Shown one piece after another: positions 9,204 to 19,419 of a stretch of DNA of 64,000 bases. The position numbers were made by a program, and so were the translations under genes. Source of the stretch: an uncultured Erythrobacter sp. (GTDB lineage Bacteria; Pseudomonadota; Alphaproteobacteria; Sphingomonadales; Sphingomonadaceae); assembly GCA_947498065.1 (NCBI GenBank), contig CANMIS010000003.1, positions 1 to 64,000 on the forward strand, given 5' to 3'. Position 1 is the first letter of the stretch; each line of letters starts with the position of its first letter. Under the pieces are notes generated by a model that searched no databases, had not been told where the DNA came from, and was given only the letters and a program-made list of their open reading frames with translations.

Positions 9204-10175
9204 ATGCCTATGAGCCAGCCTAACGATCAGAGCAGCGCGGCAGATGCCGCAAACCCCATTAAGATGCGGCTTGGAACGCGCGAATCTCCGCTTGCGATGG
9301 CGCAGGCGTATGAGACGCGTTGGCGGCTGTGCGAGGCGCATGGCTGGGGCGAGGATCAGGTTGAACTGGTGCCGGTGCGCGCCAGCGGCGACAAGATCCA
9401 GGACCGTCCGCTGGCCGATATCGGCGGCAAGGCGCTGTGGACCAAAGAGCTCGATCAATGGCTGGGCGAGGGGCAGATCGATGCGGCGGTGCATTCGCTT
9501 AAAGATGTTGAGACGATCCGGCCCGATAGTTTTGTAATGGCGGCGTTTTTGCCGCGTGCGGACCGCCGCGATGTGCTGATCGGGGCGAGCACTATTGCCG
9601 CGATCCCGCCCGGCTCCAAAGTCGGCACCAGCGCGCCGCGGCGGGCTTCCCAATTGCTCAATCAACGGCCTGATCTCGAAGTCGTAATGTTTCGCGGGAA
9701 TGTCGCAACGCGGCTGGCGAAACTGCAGGCGGGCGAGGCGGATGTGACCTTCCTCGCGGCAGCTGGATTGGAGCGTTTGGGCGAAACTGGCGTGGGCACT
9801 CCGCTGGAGACTGGCGATTGGATCCCGGCGGCCTCTCAGGGCGCGATTGGGATTGAATGCGCCGCTGGCAATGAGGCTGCTCTAGAGGCTGTTGCCGCGA
9901 TTGATCATGCTCAGACCCGCGCGGAAGTTCTGGCGGAGCGCGCGCTGCTGGAGGCGCTGGGCGGAACCTGTCACAGCCCGGTTGCGGTGCTGTGCGAGGC
10001 GGATGGAGACAGCATTTCCATGCGCGCTGCCCTGTTCAGCCCCGATGGGGCAGAGCGCGTGGAGGGCGAGGCCCGCTTTGCGATTGGTGATGACGCAGCG
10101 GCCAAAGCACTGGCGGCGGACCTGCTGTCGCGCGCGGGGCCGGGAATAACCCCGCACTTTGGCGGCGCTGGCTAG
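9204..10175 (+). CDS. hemC: Hydroxymethylbilane synthase (porphobilinogen deaminase)
   Basis: Joins four porphobilinogens into hydroxymethylbilane in haem synthesis. The family opening KMRLGTRESPLAMAQ is present, and Cys256 in the ALGGTCHSPVAV motif is the expected attachment site for the dipyrromethane cofactor (the usual form is GGCxxP). The start is uncertain: ATG 9204 and ATG 9210 are both in frame, and a GTG lies at 9189. I prefer 9204, with GTTAGAG five bases upstream. HemD follows after 18 bases and a mitofilin-like gene after that, one operon. Confidence 0.94.
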   Translation: MPMSQPNDQSSAADAANPIKMRLGTRESPLAMAQAYETRWRLCEAHGWGEDQVELVPVRASGDKIQDRPLADIGGKALWTKELDQWLGEGQIDAAVHSLKDVETIRPDSFVMAAFLPRADRRDVLIGASTIAAIPPGSKVGTSAPRRASQLLNQRPDLEVVMFRGNVATRLAKLQAGEADVTFLAAAGLERLGETGVGTPLETGDWIPAASQGAIGIECAAGNEAALEAVAAIDHAQTRAEVLAERALLEALGGTCHSPVAVLCEADGDSISMRAALFSPDGAERVEGEARFAIGDDAAAKALAADLLSRAGPGITPHFGGAG

Positions 10176-10193
10176 GCCGGATGTGAGCCGCCC

Positions 10194-10877
10194 ATGAGCG
10201 CAAAGACGATCATTGCGGTTCGGCCAGAGCCGGGACTGTCATCAACGCTAGAGCTGGGGGAGGAATTGGGTCTGCCCATTCAGGGCTTTGCGCTTTCTGC
10301 AGCAGAGCCTGTCGCATGGCAAATTCCCGATGTTAGGCAAATGCAGGCGCTTCTCGTCGGCAGCGCCAATGCCTTTCGCCATGGCGGAAGCAAGCTTAGC
10401 GAGCTCACACATTTGCCCGTTCATGCGGTGGGTCAGGCAACCGCGGAAGTTGCGCGCGATGCGGGTTTCAAGGTGGCGCTATCTGGCGAGGGCGGTTTGC
10501 AACATGTGCTGGACACTCTTGCCGTCCCACCGATCCATTATCTCCGCCTTGCGGGTGAGGAACGGATCAGCCTAACGCCGCCCGAAGGCGTCACTATCAC
10601 CGAAAAAGTGGTCTATCGGATGCATGAAATTGCCATGAGCGATGAGCAGGCAAAGTTGATGACTGTTCCTGCGATTGTACTGCTTTATTCGGCATCTTCA
10701 GCGCAGCATTTTGCCAAAGAATGCGACCGCTTAGGCATCGACAAGTCCCGCATTTCACTGGCTGCGCTCGGCCCGCGTATTCTTGCCGCTGCTGGCTCCG
10801 GATGGGCCGATACCCGCGCTGCTCCGCGCCCCAGGGACGCCGAATTGCTGGCCATGGCGCAGGACATGTGGCAGTAG
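10194..10877 (+). CDS. hemD: Uroporphyrinogen-III synthase
   Basis: Closes and inverts ring D of hydroxymethylbilane to make uroporphyrinogen III, the next step after HemC. The 227-residue length fits, and the weakly conserved HemD pattern is visible: AVRPEPG near the start, VHAVGQATAEVARDAGF at the first domain boundary, and LLYSASSAQHF plus ALGPRILAAA in the second domain. HemD sequences diverge strongly, so position 18 bases after hemC carries much of the weight. Confidence 0.88.
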   Translation: MSAKTIIAVRPEPGLSSTLELGEELGLPIQGFALSAAEPVAWQIPDVRQMQALLVGSANAFRHGGSKLSELTHLPVHAVGQATAEVARDAGFKVALSGEGGLQHVLDTLAVPPIHYLRLAGEERISLTPPEGVTITEKVVYRMHEIAMSDEQAKLMTVPAIVLLYSASSAQHFAKECDRLGIDKSRISLAALGPRILAAAGSGWADTRAAPRPRDAELLAMAQDMWQ

Positions 10878-10946
10878 CGGCGTAAATACGTAAGCGGCTC
10901 AGCCCCCAAAACGGGCCGCGCACAACGGATCGCAGAACGGACTACA

Positions 10947-11870
10947 ATGGAATCGAAATTCGGCAGTCGCCGCAAAAGCGGCTCAACCAAAGGAATAATG
11001 CTGGCCGCTCTGTTCTCCTTCGTCGCCGGAGGAGCCCTGATCGGCTACATCGTTTGGTACAATGCCAATAACGAAATCACAGCAGTAGAGGCGGCCGATG
11101 AGCCCGTCGCCATCGCCAGCCCGGAAGAGACGCCGGGGCTGGAACTGCCTGCTTTGCCCACGCCAACCACAGAGGAAAGCGAAGCGGCTATTGAAGAGCA
11201 GGTTGAGGCCGTTGAAGGTCTCGCTGAGCAGCAAGGCGGCCTCGATCAACGTTTGGCAGCAGCGGAGCAGCGCCTTGCGCGGCTTGACCTGCAAGCGCAG
11301 GCGGCGGCTGGTAATGCGGCGCGGGCCGAGGGCCTACTGATCGCCTTTGCGACGCGCCGCGCGATTGAACGCGGGGCAGAGCTGGGCTTTCTTGCCGATC
11401 AATTACGTCTGCGCTTTGGCGATAACTGGCCCAATGCAGTGCGCACCATCATCTCATTTTCGCGCCGCCCAATCACACTCGACCAATTGCTCGCGCGGCT
11501 AGAGGGCCTTGGCCCTGATCTGGCCGAGCCTGACGAGGTTTCTTCCTGGGCCGACATCCGCCGCGAGTTCAGCGAATTGTTCGTGATCCGCCGCGAAGAC
11601 ACGCCATCCCCTCAGCCAGAGCGCCGCTTGGACCGGGCCCGCCTGTTCCTCGAAAGCGGCCGGGTCGATGCAGCCATTGCCGAGGTGCAAAACCTGCCTG
11701 GCGCGGCCAGCGCGGAAAATTGGATCGCGGATGCCACCAGGTTCAGCAATGCGATGGACGCGCTCGACACGATTGAAACCGCCGCCGTGCTTGAACCGCG
11801 CCGTCTGCGTGATGGCGCCGGCAATGCGGTGGAACAATTGAGCCCGGTAGAGGCGACCAGCGAAGATTAA
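10947..11870 (+). CDS. Mitofilin/Mic60-like inner-membrane protein
   Basis: 307 residues. A short basic N-terminus (residues 1-15) is followed by one transmembrane helix (about 17-37), an acidic Pro/Glu-rich linker (about 45-75), a coiled coil rich in Glu, Gln and Ala (about 78-125), and a helical C-terminal domain containing FATRRAIERGAELGFLADQL. This is the order of bacterial relatives of mitochondrial Mic60, which shapes inner-membrane folds, and in alphaproteobacteria such genes typically sit beside hemC/hemD, as here. The protein is shorter than typical Mic60, and the signature C-terminal mitofilin domain is weak by eye. It ends 4 bases inside the convergent hydroxylase gene. Confidence 0.68.
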   Translation: MESKFGSRRKSGSTKGIMLAALFSFVAGGALIGYIVWYNANNEITAVEAADEPVAIASPEETPGLELPALPTPTTEESEAAIEEQVEAVEGLAEQQGGLDQRLAAAEQRLARLDLQAQAAAGNAARAEGLLIAFATRRAIERGAELGFLADQLRLRFGDNWPNAVRTIISFSRRPITLDQLLARLEGLGPDLAEPDEVSSWADIRREFSELFVIRREDTPSPQPERRLDRARLFLESGRVDAAIAEVQNLPGAASAENWIADATRFSNAMDALDTIETAAVLEPRRLRDGAGNAVEQLSPVEATSED

Positions 11871-13084
11871 GCGCGCAGCAACTCTGGCAATTCGCCGGAG
11901 ACGCCGCGTGCCTCGTCCATAAACCAGTGCTTGAGCGCGCCGCTACGCTGCACCCCGGCCATGCCCAATCGCCGCACGGCAGAGGCCGCTTTGCCCGGCA
12001 CGCCGAACAAGCGCGTCAGTCCATCGGTGGCGGTCGCAACCATAAAGGCATCAAGCCCGCGCCAGTTTTCATAGCGCATCAGGCCTTGATGATCGCCGGG
12101 ATCAAGGCCAATCCGGCGCCCTTCTTCAAGCACCTCAACCAAAGTCGCGGCATCGCGCAGGCCAAGGTTGAGCCCCTGTCCGGCAATTGGGTGAATACCA
12201 TGCGCGGCATCGCCAACCAATGCCAAGCGTTCGCCGGTGATTTTGGCGGTGTGGTGAAAGCCCAATGGCCATGATGAGCGCGCACCCGTGCTGGTGACCG
12301 CGCCAAACATTCCGCCCATGCGCTTTTCCAGCTCGGCCAGAAACGCACGGTCGGACAGTTTCAAAAAGCCTGCGGCGTCATCCTCGCTCACAGTCCACAC
12401 CAGCGAGGACCGATGCCGACCTTGCTCATCATCCAACATCGGCAGCAACGCGAACGGCCCGGCGGGATAGAATATCTCCCAAGCGACATTGTCATGCGGT
12501 TTTTCGTGCGTCAGCCCGGCAATGATCGCGCGGTGGCTGTATTCCCAATTCGCGACCACCAGCCCAGCCTCGGTTCGCGTGGGCGAGCTGCGCCCCTCGG
12601 CGGCCACCATCAGGCTGGCTTTGAGCTTTGTGTCGTCACTCAGCACCACGGCGACGCCAAACTCGCTGCGCTGGCGCTCGGCGATCTCAGCCTCGGACAC
12701 CCAATTGATCAGCGGCTCTTTCGCTGCCGGCTCAAACATCGCTCGGCGCAGGCTGAGATTGGGCAGCATCCGCCCGAGAGATCCCTCGTGCGGCTCGGGT
12801 TGAAAATCGATCCGACCCGGCTTCATTTGGTCGGTGACGGCAATGCTGGCTATCGGACACGCCAACGGCTCCAGCACCTCCGCCAGGCCGATATTGCGAA
12901 ACAATTGCCAGCTCGCGGTCGAGATCGCAGTGGCGCGGTCGTCAAACCCTTCCTTCAGCAGATCATCGGGATTGGCGCGGTCGACAACATGGCTGGAGAA
13001 GCCCTTTCGCGCAGCGGTCAGCGCCAGGGTCATGCCGACCAGCCCGCCGCCAAGGATCAAAAGATCGCGCGTGTCATTCGTCAT
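11867..13084 (-). CDS. UbiH/UbiF-type FAD-dependent hydroxylase (ubiquinone synthesis)
   Basis: 405-residue flavin monooxygenase. The FAD-binding GxGxxG loop is LLILGGGLVGMTLAL at residues 8-22, and the second FAD motif is LVGDAAHGIHPIAGQGLN. The DDRATAIS segment near residue 48 is typical of the UbiH/UbiF/UbiL family, which hydroxylates ring positions of polyprenyl-phenol intermediates. Which position this enzyme hydroxylates cannot be read from the sequence. No other ubi gene is adjacent. It converges on the mitofilin-like gene with a four-base overlap and is divergent from dsbD. Confidence 0.85.
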   Translation of the reverse strand: MTNDTRDLLILGGGLVGMTLALTAARKGFSSHVVDRANPDDLLKEGFDDRATAISTASWQLFRNIGLAEVLEPLACPIASIAVTDQMKPGRIDFQPEPHEGSLGRMLPNLSLRRAMFEPAAKEPLINWVSEAEIAERQRSEFGVAVVLSDDTKLKASLMVAAEGRSSPTRTEAGLVVANWEYSHRAIIAGLTHEKPHDNVAWEIFYPAGPFALLPMLDDEQGRHRSSLVWTVSEDDAAGFLKLSDRAFLAELEKRMGGMFGAVTSTGARSSWPLGFHHTAKITGERLALVGDAAHGIHPIAGQGLNLGLRDAATLVEVLEEGRRIGLDPGDHQGLMRYENWRGLDAFMVATATDGLTRLFGVPGKAASAVRRLGMAGVQRSGALKHWFMDEARGVSGELPELLRA

Positions 13085-13169
13085 TCTGCCTGCCTCTATG
13101 AAACCTATGCCGCTTTGATTGCGAATAGTGTTCGACAGTCCTAGAGGTTCGACCGTGATAGACGCAAGA

Positions 13170-15335
13170 ATGTTCCCGCTACCAAAGCTATGGTTTGCTG
13201 CACTGGTGCTTGCGCTGCTTGCATTTGCGGCTGCCGTCTCGCCTGCGGTGGCTCAGGATGGCGCAATCCCGACAGAGGCGCGTTTTGGCGATGAGAACAT
13301 CAGCGTGGAGCTGCGCGCCGATGGTTTGCCGTCGAACGGCGAAGAATGGATGCTCGCTCTGCGCTTCACGCCTGATCCGAACAGCAATGAGGAATGGCAC
13401 GGATATTGGTCCAACCCCGGCGATGCGGGGCAGGGCATGCAATTGCGGCTGAACCTGCCCGATGGCTGGGAGATGGGTGAGCCGCTTTATCCCGTGCCAG
13501 AGCGGTTTGTGCAGCAGCTGGTCGATACCGAGTTGATGAACCACATTTACAAGGGCGCATACACGGTTCTGGTGCCGATCCGCGTGACCGGCGAGGTTGA
13601 TAATACGACCCGCGAGCCGATCACCGGCTTCGTCGAATATCTCGCCTGCACCGATAAAGTGTGCGTGCCGCAGGATGCGGTTTTGCGCGAAAGCCAAGGC
13701 GGCGATTTTGCCCGCTGGCGCGCAGAAATTGCGCCGCTGCTGGATGCGGAGGCGAGCTTTGCCACAGTCGGGTCGGGACGCAACAGCCAAGTAAAGATCG
13801 CCATTCCTTTGCCTCGGTCTGTTGAGCTGCCCGATCCTCATGCCTTTATTGCTAATGATTTTATCGGATTTGGCGGCACTGCTGATGGGATCGCTCCGAT
13901 TCAGGGGGCTGTTCCGCAATATTCAGCACCACAGACGTTCTATCGCTTAGACGACATGCTGATTGTAGAGGTAGCAACAACCAAGCGAGTGGTTTCAGAC
14001 GTAGCACCAGTCTCGACACCGACAGAGAAAATACAGGGTATTCTGGCTTTTGGAGACGGATCCGGCGTGCGGTTTGAGGCTGCACCAGGCGAAGTGCCAA
14101 GCGGAGGCGAGCCGATCGTCACTTCTTCTGCGCCGCAGACCCCGCCGCTTTGGACCCTCATCCTCGGCGCATTGGTGGGCGGGTTGATCCTCAACATCAT
14201 GCCCTGTGTCTTCCCGATCCTTAGTCTCAAAGCGATTTCGCTCGCCCGCGCTGGCGAGAGCGAGGCCAAGGCGCGCTCTGAGGGGCTCGCCTACACCGCT
14301 GGGGTTGTGCTTGCCTGTGTTGGGCTCGGCGCGGTGATGCTCATTCTGCGCGCTGGCGGGGAGCAAGTGGGCTGGGCGTTCCAGTTGCAAAGCCCTGGCG
14401 TGGTCATCGTGCTGCTCGTGCTCGCCAGCGTGATCACCGCGAATTTTGCAGGCGTTTTTGAGCTTCCCTCCATTTCCATCACGCGCGGCGGAGAGCCAGC
14501 CAGCGCGTTTGCCACGGGGCTGCTTGCGGCCTTCGCGGCGACGCCGTGCACCGGGCCGTTTATGGCGGCGGCGCTGGGAGCGGCTCTGCTGCTGCCGGTG
14601 CCGCAGGCGCTGCTGCTGTTTGCGATGCTGGGGCTGGGTCTGGCCTTGCCGTTCCTATTGATCGGCTTTGTGCCTGCTCTGCGGCGGATGCTGCCGAAGC
14701 CTGGGGCTTGGATGGAGCGGTTCCGCCGGATCATGGCGATCGCGATGGGGCTGACGGCGCTTGCGCTGATCTGGCTAACGGCGCGGCTGGGCGGGCAAGG
14801 CTTTGCGCTGTTCGCGCTGGTTGTCGTGTTCGGTCTGATTGTTGCGTTGCTGGTGGTTGGCCGCTTGCAGCGCGCGGGCAAAATGGCCTGGCCTGCCTTT
14901 GGCCTGATCGCTGCGCCGTTTGTAATCTTCGGGGCCTTCGCCTTGCCCGCCAGCTTTGCTGCGCCAGTGACGAACCTTACCGAGGAATCGATCCACTCGC
15001 CTCAGGCTTACAGTGCGGAGGCACTGGCCGATGCTCGCGCCAGCGGACAGCCGGTGTTCCTATGGTTCACCGCCGATTGGTGCGTCACCTGCAAAGTGAA
15101 TGAGAGCGTCGCAATTGAGCGCGAGGCGACGCGCGAGGCGTTTGAAGCCGCAGGCGTGGTCACCATGGTAGGCGATTGGACGCAGCGCGACGAGGCGATC
15201 ACCATGTTTCTATCCGAGCAAGGCGCGGCGGGCGTACCGCTGTACTTATGGTATGAGTCGGCCGCGGAGGCGGAGCAATTGCCGCAGGTTCTAACACCAG
15301 ATCTGCTCAAGGAGCGGGCTGAGCGGGTTCGCTAG
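13170..15335 (+). CDS. dsbD: Thiol:disulfide interchange protein DsbD
   Basis: Carries electrons from cytosolic thioredoxin to periplasmic thiol proteins. A signal peptide ends at AVA before QDG. The periplasmic alpha domain holds a cysteine pair in LACTDKVCVPQ. The membrane domain of about eight helices carries one cysteine in IMPCVFPIL and one in ATPCTGPF. The C-terminal thioredoxin-like domain has WCVTCK. All six expected redox cysteines are therefore present. ATG 13170 was chosen because it gives a clean signal peptide; a TTG at 13119 is the longer alternative. The 3' end overlaps the convergent lipoprotein gene by 29 bases. Confidence 0.92.
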   Translation: MFPLPKLWFAALVLALLAFAAAVSPAVAQDGAIPTEARFGDENISVELRADGLPSNGEEWMLALRFTPDPNSNEEWHGYWSNPGDAGQGMQLRLNLPDGWEMGEPLYPVPERFVQQLVDTELMNHIYKGAYTVLVPIRVTGEVDNTTREPITGFVEYLACTDKVCVPQDAVLRESQGGDFARWRAEIAPLLDAEASFATVGSGRNSQVKIAIPLPRSVELPDPHAFIANDFIGFGGTADGIAPIQGAVPQYSAPQTFYRLDDMLIVEVATTKRVVSDVAPVSTPTEKIQGILAFGDGSGVRFEAAPGEVPSGGEPIVTSSAPQTPPLWTLILGALVGGLILNIMPCVFPILSLKAISLARAGESEAKARSEGLAYTAGVVLACVGLGAVMLILRAGGEQVGWAFQLQSPGVVIVLLVLASVITANFAGVFELPSISITRGGEPASAFATGLLAAFAATPCTGPFMAAALGAALLLPVPQALLLFAMLGLGLALPFLLIGFVPALRRMLPKPGAWMERFRRIMAIAMGLTALALIWLTARLGGQGFALFALVVVFGLIVALLVVGRLQRAGKMAWPAFGLIAAPFVIFGAFALPASFAAPVTNLTEESIHSPQAYSAEALADARASGQPVFLWFTADWCVTCKVNESVAIEREATREAFEAAGVVTMVGDWTQRDEAITMFLSEQGAAGVPLYLWYESAAEAEQLPQVLTPDLLKERAERVR

Positions 15336-15939
15336 TCTCTGACGCTGCTTCCTCGATAATCGCGTTATCAAGCTCGCCCTCGAGGGGTTCCAACCTGCCG
15401 CCTCGGCAACCGGTCACCAAATCAACCGGCAGTGGGCTGGGGTTCAGCGTGACCATCCCAGCGCCCGGTACGGTCAGCGTCACTTCCTCTGGTCCGGTCA
15501 GCGGCTCCCAATCCTGATCAAGCGCCGGATCTTCACCGCGCCATAAAAAGCCGGTGTTGGTCTCGATCGCATCGACCTTCATGCGGCCAATCTCATCATT
15601 GCCAACAAAGGCCAGAATCGCGCCCGCGCTTTCGTCGGCTGCGGCATAGCGGGTGACGCGCAGGTTCGGATCACCGTCAGTCTCAACGCATTCGAGCGAG
15701 ACCAAGGGTGCTTCGCCCGGCTTGCCATAGATGATCCGCCAAGGTGTCGCACTCGCCGCCCAAACCGCGCCATCGATATCTGGGGAATCGAGCGGTTCAG
15801 AGGGGCCCTGCGGCAACTCGGCAGGCATATCGCGGGCAATATCCGCATCGGTCGGCGGCGGCTTGCACGCGGCGAGCAAAGCCGAGCCAGTCGCTATGGC
15901 AACCAAAAAGGCGGTTCGCTGCAAAGTTGGATCAGCCAT
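15307..15939 (-). CDS. Hypothetical lipoprotein
   Basis: 210 residues with a signal peptide and lipobox ending ALLAAC (Cys about residue 25), so probably lipid-anchored. I do not recognise the mature part; it is mixed alpha/beta by appearance and has an acidic, Ala/Pro-rich tail. The start overlaps the stop of the upstream DUF2262-like gene by eight bases (ATGGCTGA), so the two are likely co-translated after uvrB. Its stop lies inside the 3' end of dsbD on the other strand. Confidence 0.65.
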   Translation of the reverse strand: MADPTLQRTAFLVAIATGSALLAACKPPPTDADIARDMPAELPQGPSEPLDSPDIDGAVWAASATPWRIIYGKPGEAPLVSLECVETDGDPNLRVTRYAAADESAGAILAFVGNDEIGRMKVDAIETNTGFLWRGEDPALDQDWEPLTGPEEVTLTVPGAGMVTLNPSPLPVDLVTGCRGGRLEPLEGELDNAIIEEAASETSEPAQPAP

Positions 15940-16495
15940 GATATTCGGCACGCAGCCCCTTCTCATTTAACGAGCCGACGACAGCCACAAAGGCATGCTC
16001 ACCCACACCAGCGAGCTGAGACCATGCCTCGAACTTGCCTGTGCTGGATAGCGAAATTCGATCGAACACGATGCTGTCGAGAAATTCCTGCTCGGTCATG
16101 CAGGGTTTGCTGTCGTCCTCGTCGTCTTCGTCGAGGTCATCATAAAACTCGTCAAAAACGCAGGATTTCATTCGTTCTTCCCATCCCGGTTGGTCATCCC
16201 AAAAGGTCCGGGCACGGGCGATTAGTTCGGCGGCTTCATCCATGTCCGGTTCGGGTGGCCCCTCAACAATCCTGACCTCTAAGCGCACCATGCTGCCACG
16301 CCATTCGCGCTTCTGCGAGAAAGTGCCGCCATGATAGGATCGCAGATAGCTAAAGGTGCCAAGCACTTCATCTTCGAGAGTGATGGGATCCGTTTCGTCC
16401 CGCGCCCTTATCTGTCTCATTATTCCCTGATGCTTTTGGAAATAAAGCTCATCCAGAAGCCCGCCGATGAAAGGAAGATAACGCAGCCGGGTCAC
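15932..16495 (-). CDS. Hypothetical protein, DUF2262-like
   Basis: 187 residues, soluble. The stretch [24 protein letters not shown] followed by a beta-rich hydrophobic segment resembles DUF2262 proteins, a family of unknown function, but this is a memory-based match. A strongly acidic run ([13 protein letters not shown]) sits near residue 125. Translation starts at GTG 16495, overlapping the uvrB stop as GTGA, so it is coupled to uvrB. Confidence 0.6.
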   Translation of the reverse strand: MTRLRYLPFIGGLLDELYFQKHQGIMRQIRARDETDPITLEDEVLGTFSYLRSYHGGTFSQKREWRGSMVRLEVRIVEGPPEPDMDEAAELIARARTFWDDQPGWEERMKSCVFDEFYDDLDEDDEDDSKPCMTEQEFLDSIVFDRISLSSTGKFEAWSQLAGVGEHAFVAVVGSLNEKGLRAEYHG

Positions 16496-18687
16496 GGCTT
16501 CCCGCCCATAAATTTCGCGCGTTTCTTGCCATAGCGGGTCTTGCGCGTTCCCGGGCGGCCAGCGTCGGAGCGGCCGACTTTGGGGGCTTTCTTCTCGTCA
16601 TCGGGCAGGCCTAGCTCGTCATTTTCGAGTCTGCGGATTTCGTCGCGCAGTCTGCCTGCTTCCTCAAATTCGAGGTTTGCGGCGGCATCGCGCATCCGTT
16701 TTTCGAGGTCTTCGATATAGGCGCGCAGATTGTGGCCGACGAGATTGTTGACCTCTTCATCGCCGGTGTCGACCGTCACGCCATCTTGCGCGGCGCTGTG
16801 CGCGACAATGTCGGCAATATCGCGCTTGATCGTTTGCGGCGTGATGCCGTTTTCTTCGTTAAAGGCGCGCTGCTTCTCACGGCGGCGCTCCGTCTCGGCC
16901 ATGGCGCGTTCCATGCTGCCGGTGATCCGGTCGGCATAAAGGATAACCTTGCCATCGACATTGCGCGCGGCGCGGCCAATCGTCTGGATCAGTGAGGTCT
17001 CGCTGCGCAGGAACCCTTCCTTGTCCGCATCCAAAATCGCCACCAGCCCGCATTCGGGAATGTCGAGCCCCTCGCGCAAAAGGTTGATCCCGATCAGAAC
17101 GTCATAGACGCCAAGACGCAGGTCGCGGATCAGTTCAATCCGCTCCAGCGTCTCCACATCAGAGTGCATGTAGCGCACGCGCACACCCGCCTCGTGCATG
17201 AACTCGGTGAGGTCTTCCGCCATCCGTTTCGTCAGGGTTGTGACGAGCGTTCGGTAGCCTTTCTTGGCCACCGCAAGGCATTCCTGGATGCAGTCCTGAA
17301 CTTGGTCCTCGACCGGGCGGATTTCGACTGGCGGATCGATCAACCCGGTGGGGCGGATCACCTGTTCGGCAAAAACGCCGCCCGTCTGTTCCATTTCCCA
17401 CCCGCCCGGCGTCGCCGATACGGCAAAGGTTTGCGGGCGCATCGCGTCCCATTCGTTGAAGCGTAAGGGGCGGTTGTCGATGCAGCTCGGCAAGCGAAAG
17501 CCGTGTTCAGCCAAAGTGATCTTGCGGCGGTGATCGCCTTTCGACATCGCGCCGATTTGCGGCACGGTCTGGTGGCTTTCATCGACGAACAGCAGCGCGT
17601 TTTCTGGCAGATATTCAAACAGGGTGGGCGGCGGCTCACCCGGCAGGCGGCCCGTTAGAAAGCGGGAATAGTTTTCGATCCCGGCGCAGCTGCCGGTCGC
17701 GGCAATCATCTCAAGGTCGAAATTGGTGCGCTGCTCCAGCCGCTGCGCCTCCAGCAATTGGCCTTCTTCCTGCAGTTCTTTGAGGCGGTGCTCCAGCTCA
17801 AATTTGATCGCGGCGGCTGCCTGTTTCATGGTCGGGCCGGGCGTCACATAGTGCGAGTTTGCATAGACGCGAACCTTGTCGAGGTTTGCGCCTTTCTTGC
17901 CCGTCAGCGGATCAAATTCTGCGATCTCTTCGATCTCGTCGCCAAAGAAGCTGATGCGCCATGCCATGTCTTCATAGTGTGAAGGATAAAGCTCCAGATT
18001 GTCGCCGCGCACACGGAAAGTGCCGCGCTGAAAGGCGGCATCATTGCGCTTGTACTGAAGGGCGACAAGCTTGCGGATCAGCTCGCGCTGATCGACGGTC
18101 TCGTCCTTCTTGATGTCGAAGATCATCGCCGAATAGGTCTCGACCGAGCCGATACCGTAGAGGCAGGAGACCGAGGCCACGATGATCACATCATCGCGTT
18201 CCAGCAAGGCGCGGGTGGCCGCATGGCGCATCCGGTCGATCGCCTCGTTCACCGAGCTTTCTTTCTCGATATAAGTGTCAGAGCGCGGGACGTAGGCCTC
18301 TGGCTGGTAATAGTCGTAATAGGATACGAAATACTCGACCGCATTGTCAGGAAAGAAGCTTTTGAACTCGCCGTAGAGCTGCGCAGCGAGGATCTTGTTA
18401 GGGGCCAGGATCAGCGCGGGGCGCTGCGTCGCCTCAATCACCTTTGCCATGGTGAAGGTCTTACCCGACCCGGTCACGCCCAGCAGGGTTTGCGTCTTTT
18501 CGCCTGCATTGGCGCCCTCCACCAGCTCTGCGATGGCAGTAGGTTGGTCGCCCGCAGGCTCATATTCAGAGACGATTTTGAACGGCCTGCCTGGATCGCT
18601 TTTTTCAGGACGATCAGGGCGGTGCGGGGTGAAATCCCCAGAGGTGTCGGGTTCTTCTAACCCTCGGCGGATGACGAGTTCGGACAT
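16492..18687 (-). CDS. uvrB: Excinuclease ABC subunit B
   Basis: Helicase-like damage-verification subunit of nucleotide excision repair. The 731-residue protein has Walker [15 protein letters not shown], the beta-hairpin region [20 protein letters not shown], helicase motif V/VI segments [12 protein letters not shown] and [10 protein letters not shown], and a C-terminal UVR motif ([20 protein letters not shown]) that binds UvrC. ATG 18687 was chosen because the family N-terminus begins there; the upstream extension has no similarity. No other repair gene is next to it. Confidence 0.97.
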   Translation of the reverse strand: MSELVIRRGLEEPDTSGDFTPHRPDRPEKSDPGRPFKIVSEYEPAGDQPTAIAELVEGANAGEKTQTLLGVTGSGKTFTMAKVIEATQRPALILAPNKILAAQLYGEFKSFFPDNAVEYFVSYYDYYQPEAYVPRSDTYIEKESSVNEAIDRMRHAATRALLERDDVIIVASVSCLYGIGSVETYSAMIFDIKKDETVDQRELIRKLVALQYKRNDAAFQRGTFRVRGDNLELYPSHYEDMAWRISFFGDEIEEIAEFDPLTGKKGANLDKVRVYANSHYVTPGPTMKQAAAAIKFELEHRLKELQEEGQLLEAQRLEQRTNFDLEMIAATGSCAGIENYSRFLTGRLPGEPPPTLFEYLPENALLFVDESHQTVPQIGAMSKGDHRRKITLAEHGFRLPSCIDNRPLRFNEWDAMRPQTFAVSATPGGWEMEQTGGVFAEQVIRPTGLIDPPVEIRPVEDQVQDCIQECLAVAKKGYRTLVTTLTKRMAEDLTEFMHEAGVRVRYMHSDVETLERIELIRDLRLGVYDVLIGINLLREGLDIPECGLVAILDADKEGFLRSETSLIQTIGRAARNVDGKVILYADRITGSMERAMAETERRREKQRAFNEENGITPQTIKRDIADIVAHSAAQDGVTVDTGDEEVNNLVGHNLRAYIEDLEKRMRDAAANLEFEEAGRLRDEIRRLENDELGLPDDEKKAPKVGRSDAGRPGTRKTRYGKKRAKFMGGKP

Positions 18688-18776
18688 GCAAAGACATATG
18701 CGGCGCGGATGCGCGCTTGTGAAGTGGCGCTCTGGCAGATAGCACCATGAATAGTCTTTCTGGAGGGAATTTGGAT

Positions 18777-19316
18777 ATGAAGCGGATTGTAAGTGTGTTG
18801 GCGCTCGCCGGAGCGATTGCAGCGTGTTCTGGGCCAACCGACGCCGATGCGGATGGTGACGGCGTGGTGTCGAACGAAGAGATGGCCGAGGTGTCTGGTG
18901 AGGCAATCAAACCAAAACCAGGGCAATATCGTTCCACCACCAAGCTGATCAGCGTTGAGATTCCCGGCGCGCCGCCCGAAGCTGTAGAGATGATGAAAAG
19001 CGGCATGGCGAACCAGACATCCGAGAGCTGCCTGACCGAAGAGGACGCGGAAAAAGGCTTTGAGGAAATGGCCAAGGGCCCGCAGGGTGATGATTGCGAA
19101 ACCACAAAGTTCGTGATGGATGGCGGCAAAATCAGTGCCGAGATGAGCTGCAATGCGGCGGGCCAAGGGCCGATGAAAATGACCCTCGATGGCACTGGCA
19201 CCGAAACCAGCATGGATATGACCATGTCGATGGAAGGCAATATGGCCGGCATGGGCGATATGAAGATGACGATGAACATCGCCAGCGAACGCATCGGCGA
19301 TTGCCCAGCGGGCTAG
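18777..19316 (+). CDS. DUF3617 lipoprotein with an EF-hand loop
   Basis: 179 residues. A lipobox ends GAIAAC near residue 17, and GGAGGGAA lies about eight bases before the ATG. Directly after the lipid-anchor cysteine, the segment [12 protein letters not shown] fits the canonical 12-residue EF-hand calcium loop (acidic at 1, 3, 5 and 12, Gly at 6). The rest, starting at [11 protein letters not shown] with paired cysteines and a Met-rich tail, resembles DUF3617, a family of periplasmic or lipid-anchored proteins of unknown role. The gene is divergent from uvrB with about 90 bases between starts. Confidence 0.75.
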   Translation: MKRIVSVLALAGAIAACSGPTDADADGDGVVSNEEMAEVSGEAIKPKPGQYRSTTKLISVEIPGAPPEAVEMMKSGMANQTSESCLTEEDAEKGFEEMAKGPQGDDCETTKFVMDGGKISAEMSCNAAGQGPMKMTLDGTGTETSMDMTMSMEGNMAGMGDMKMTMNIASERIGDCPAG

Positions 19317-19419
19317 GCCGCTTTGAAGCCATGATCTGTGAGCCGAGGCAGAGTGGTGGTGGGGCGAAAATATGCTTCACCAAGCGTTCACGCGCGCAGC
19401 TTAATTTGCAGGAGTGAAG

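Noticed and set aside
18688..18906. Upstream extension of the uvrB frame (73 codons)
   Set aside because: The residues are Arg/His/Pro-rich and unlike any UvrB; they overlap the promoter region of the divergent DUF3617 gene.
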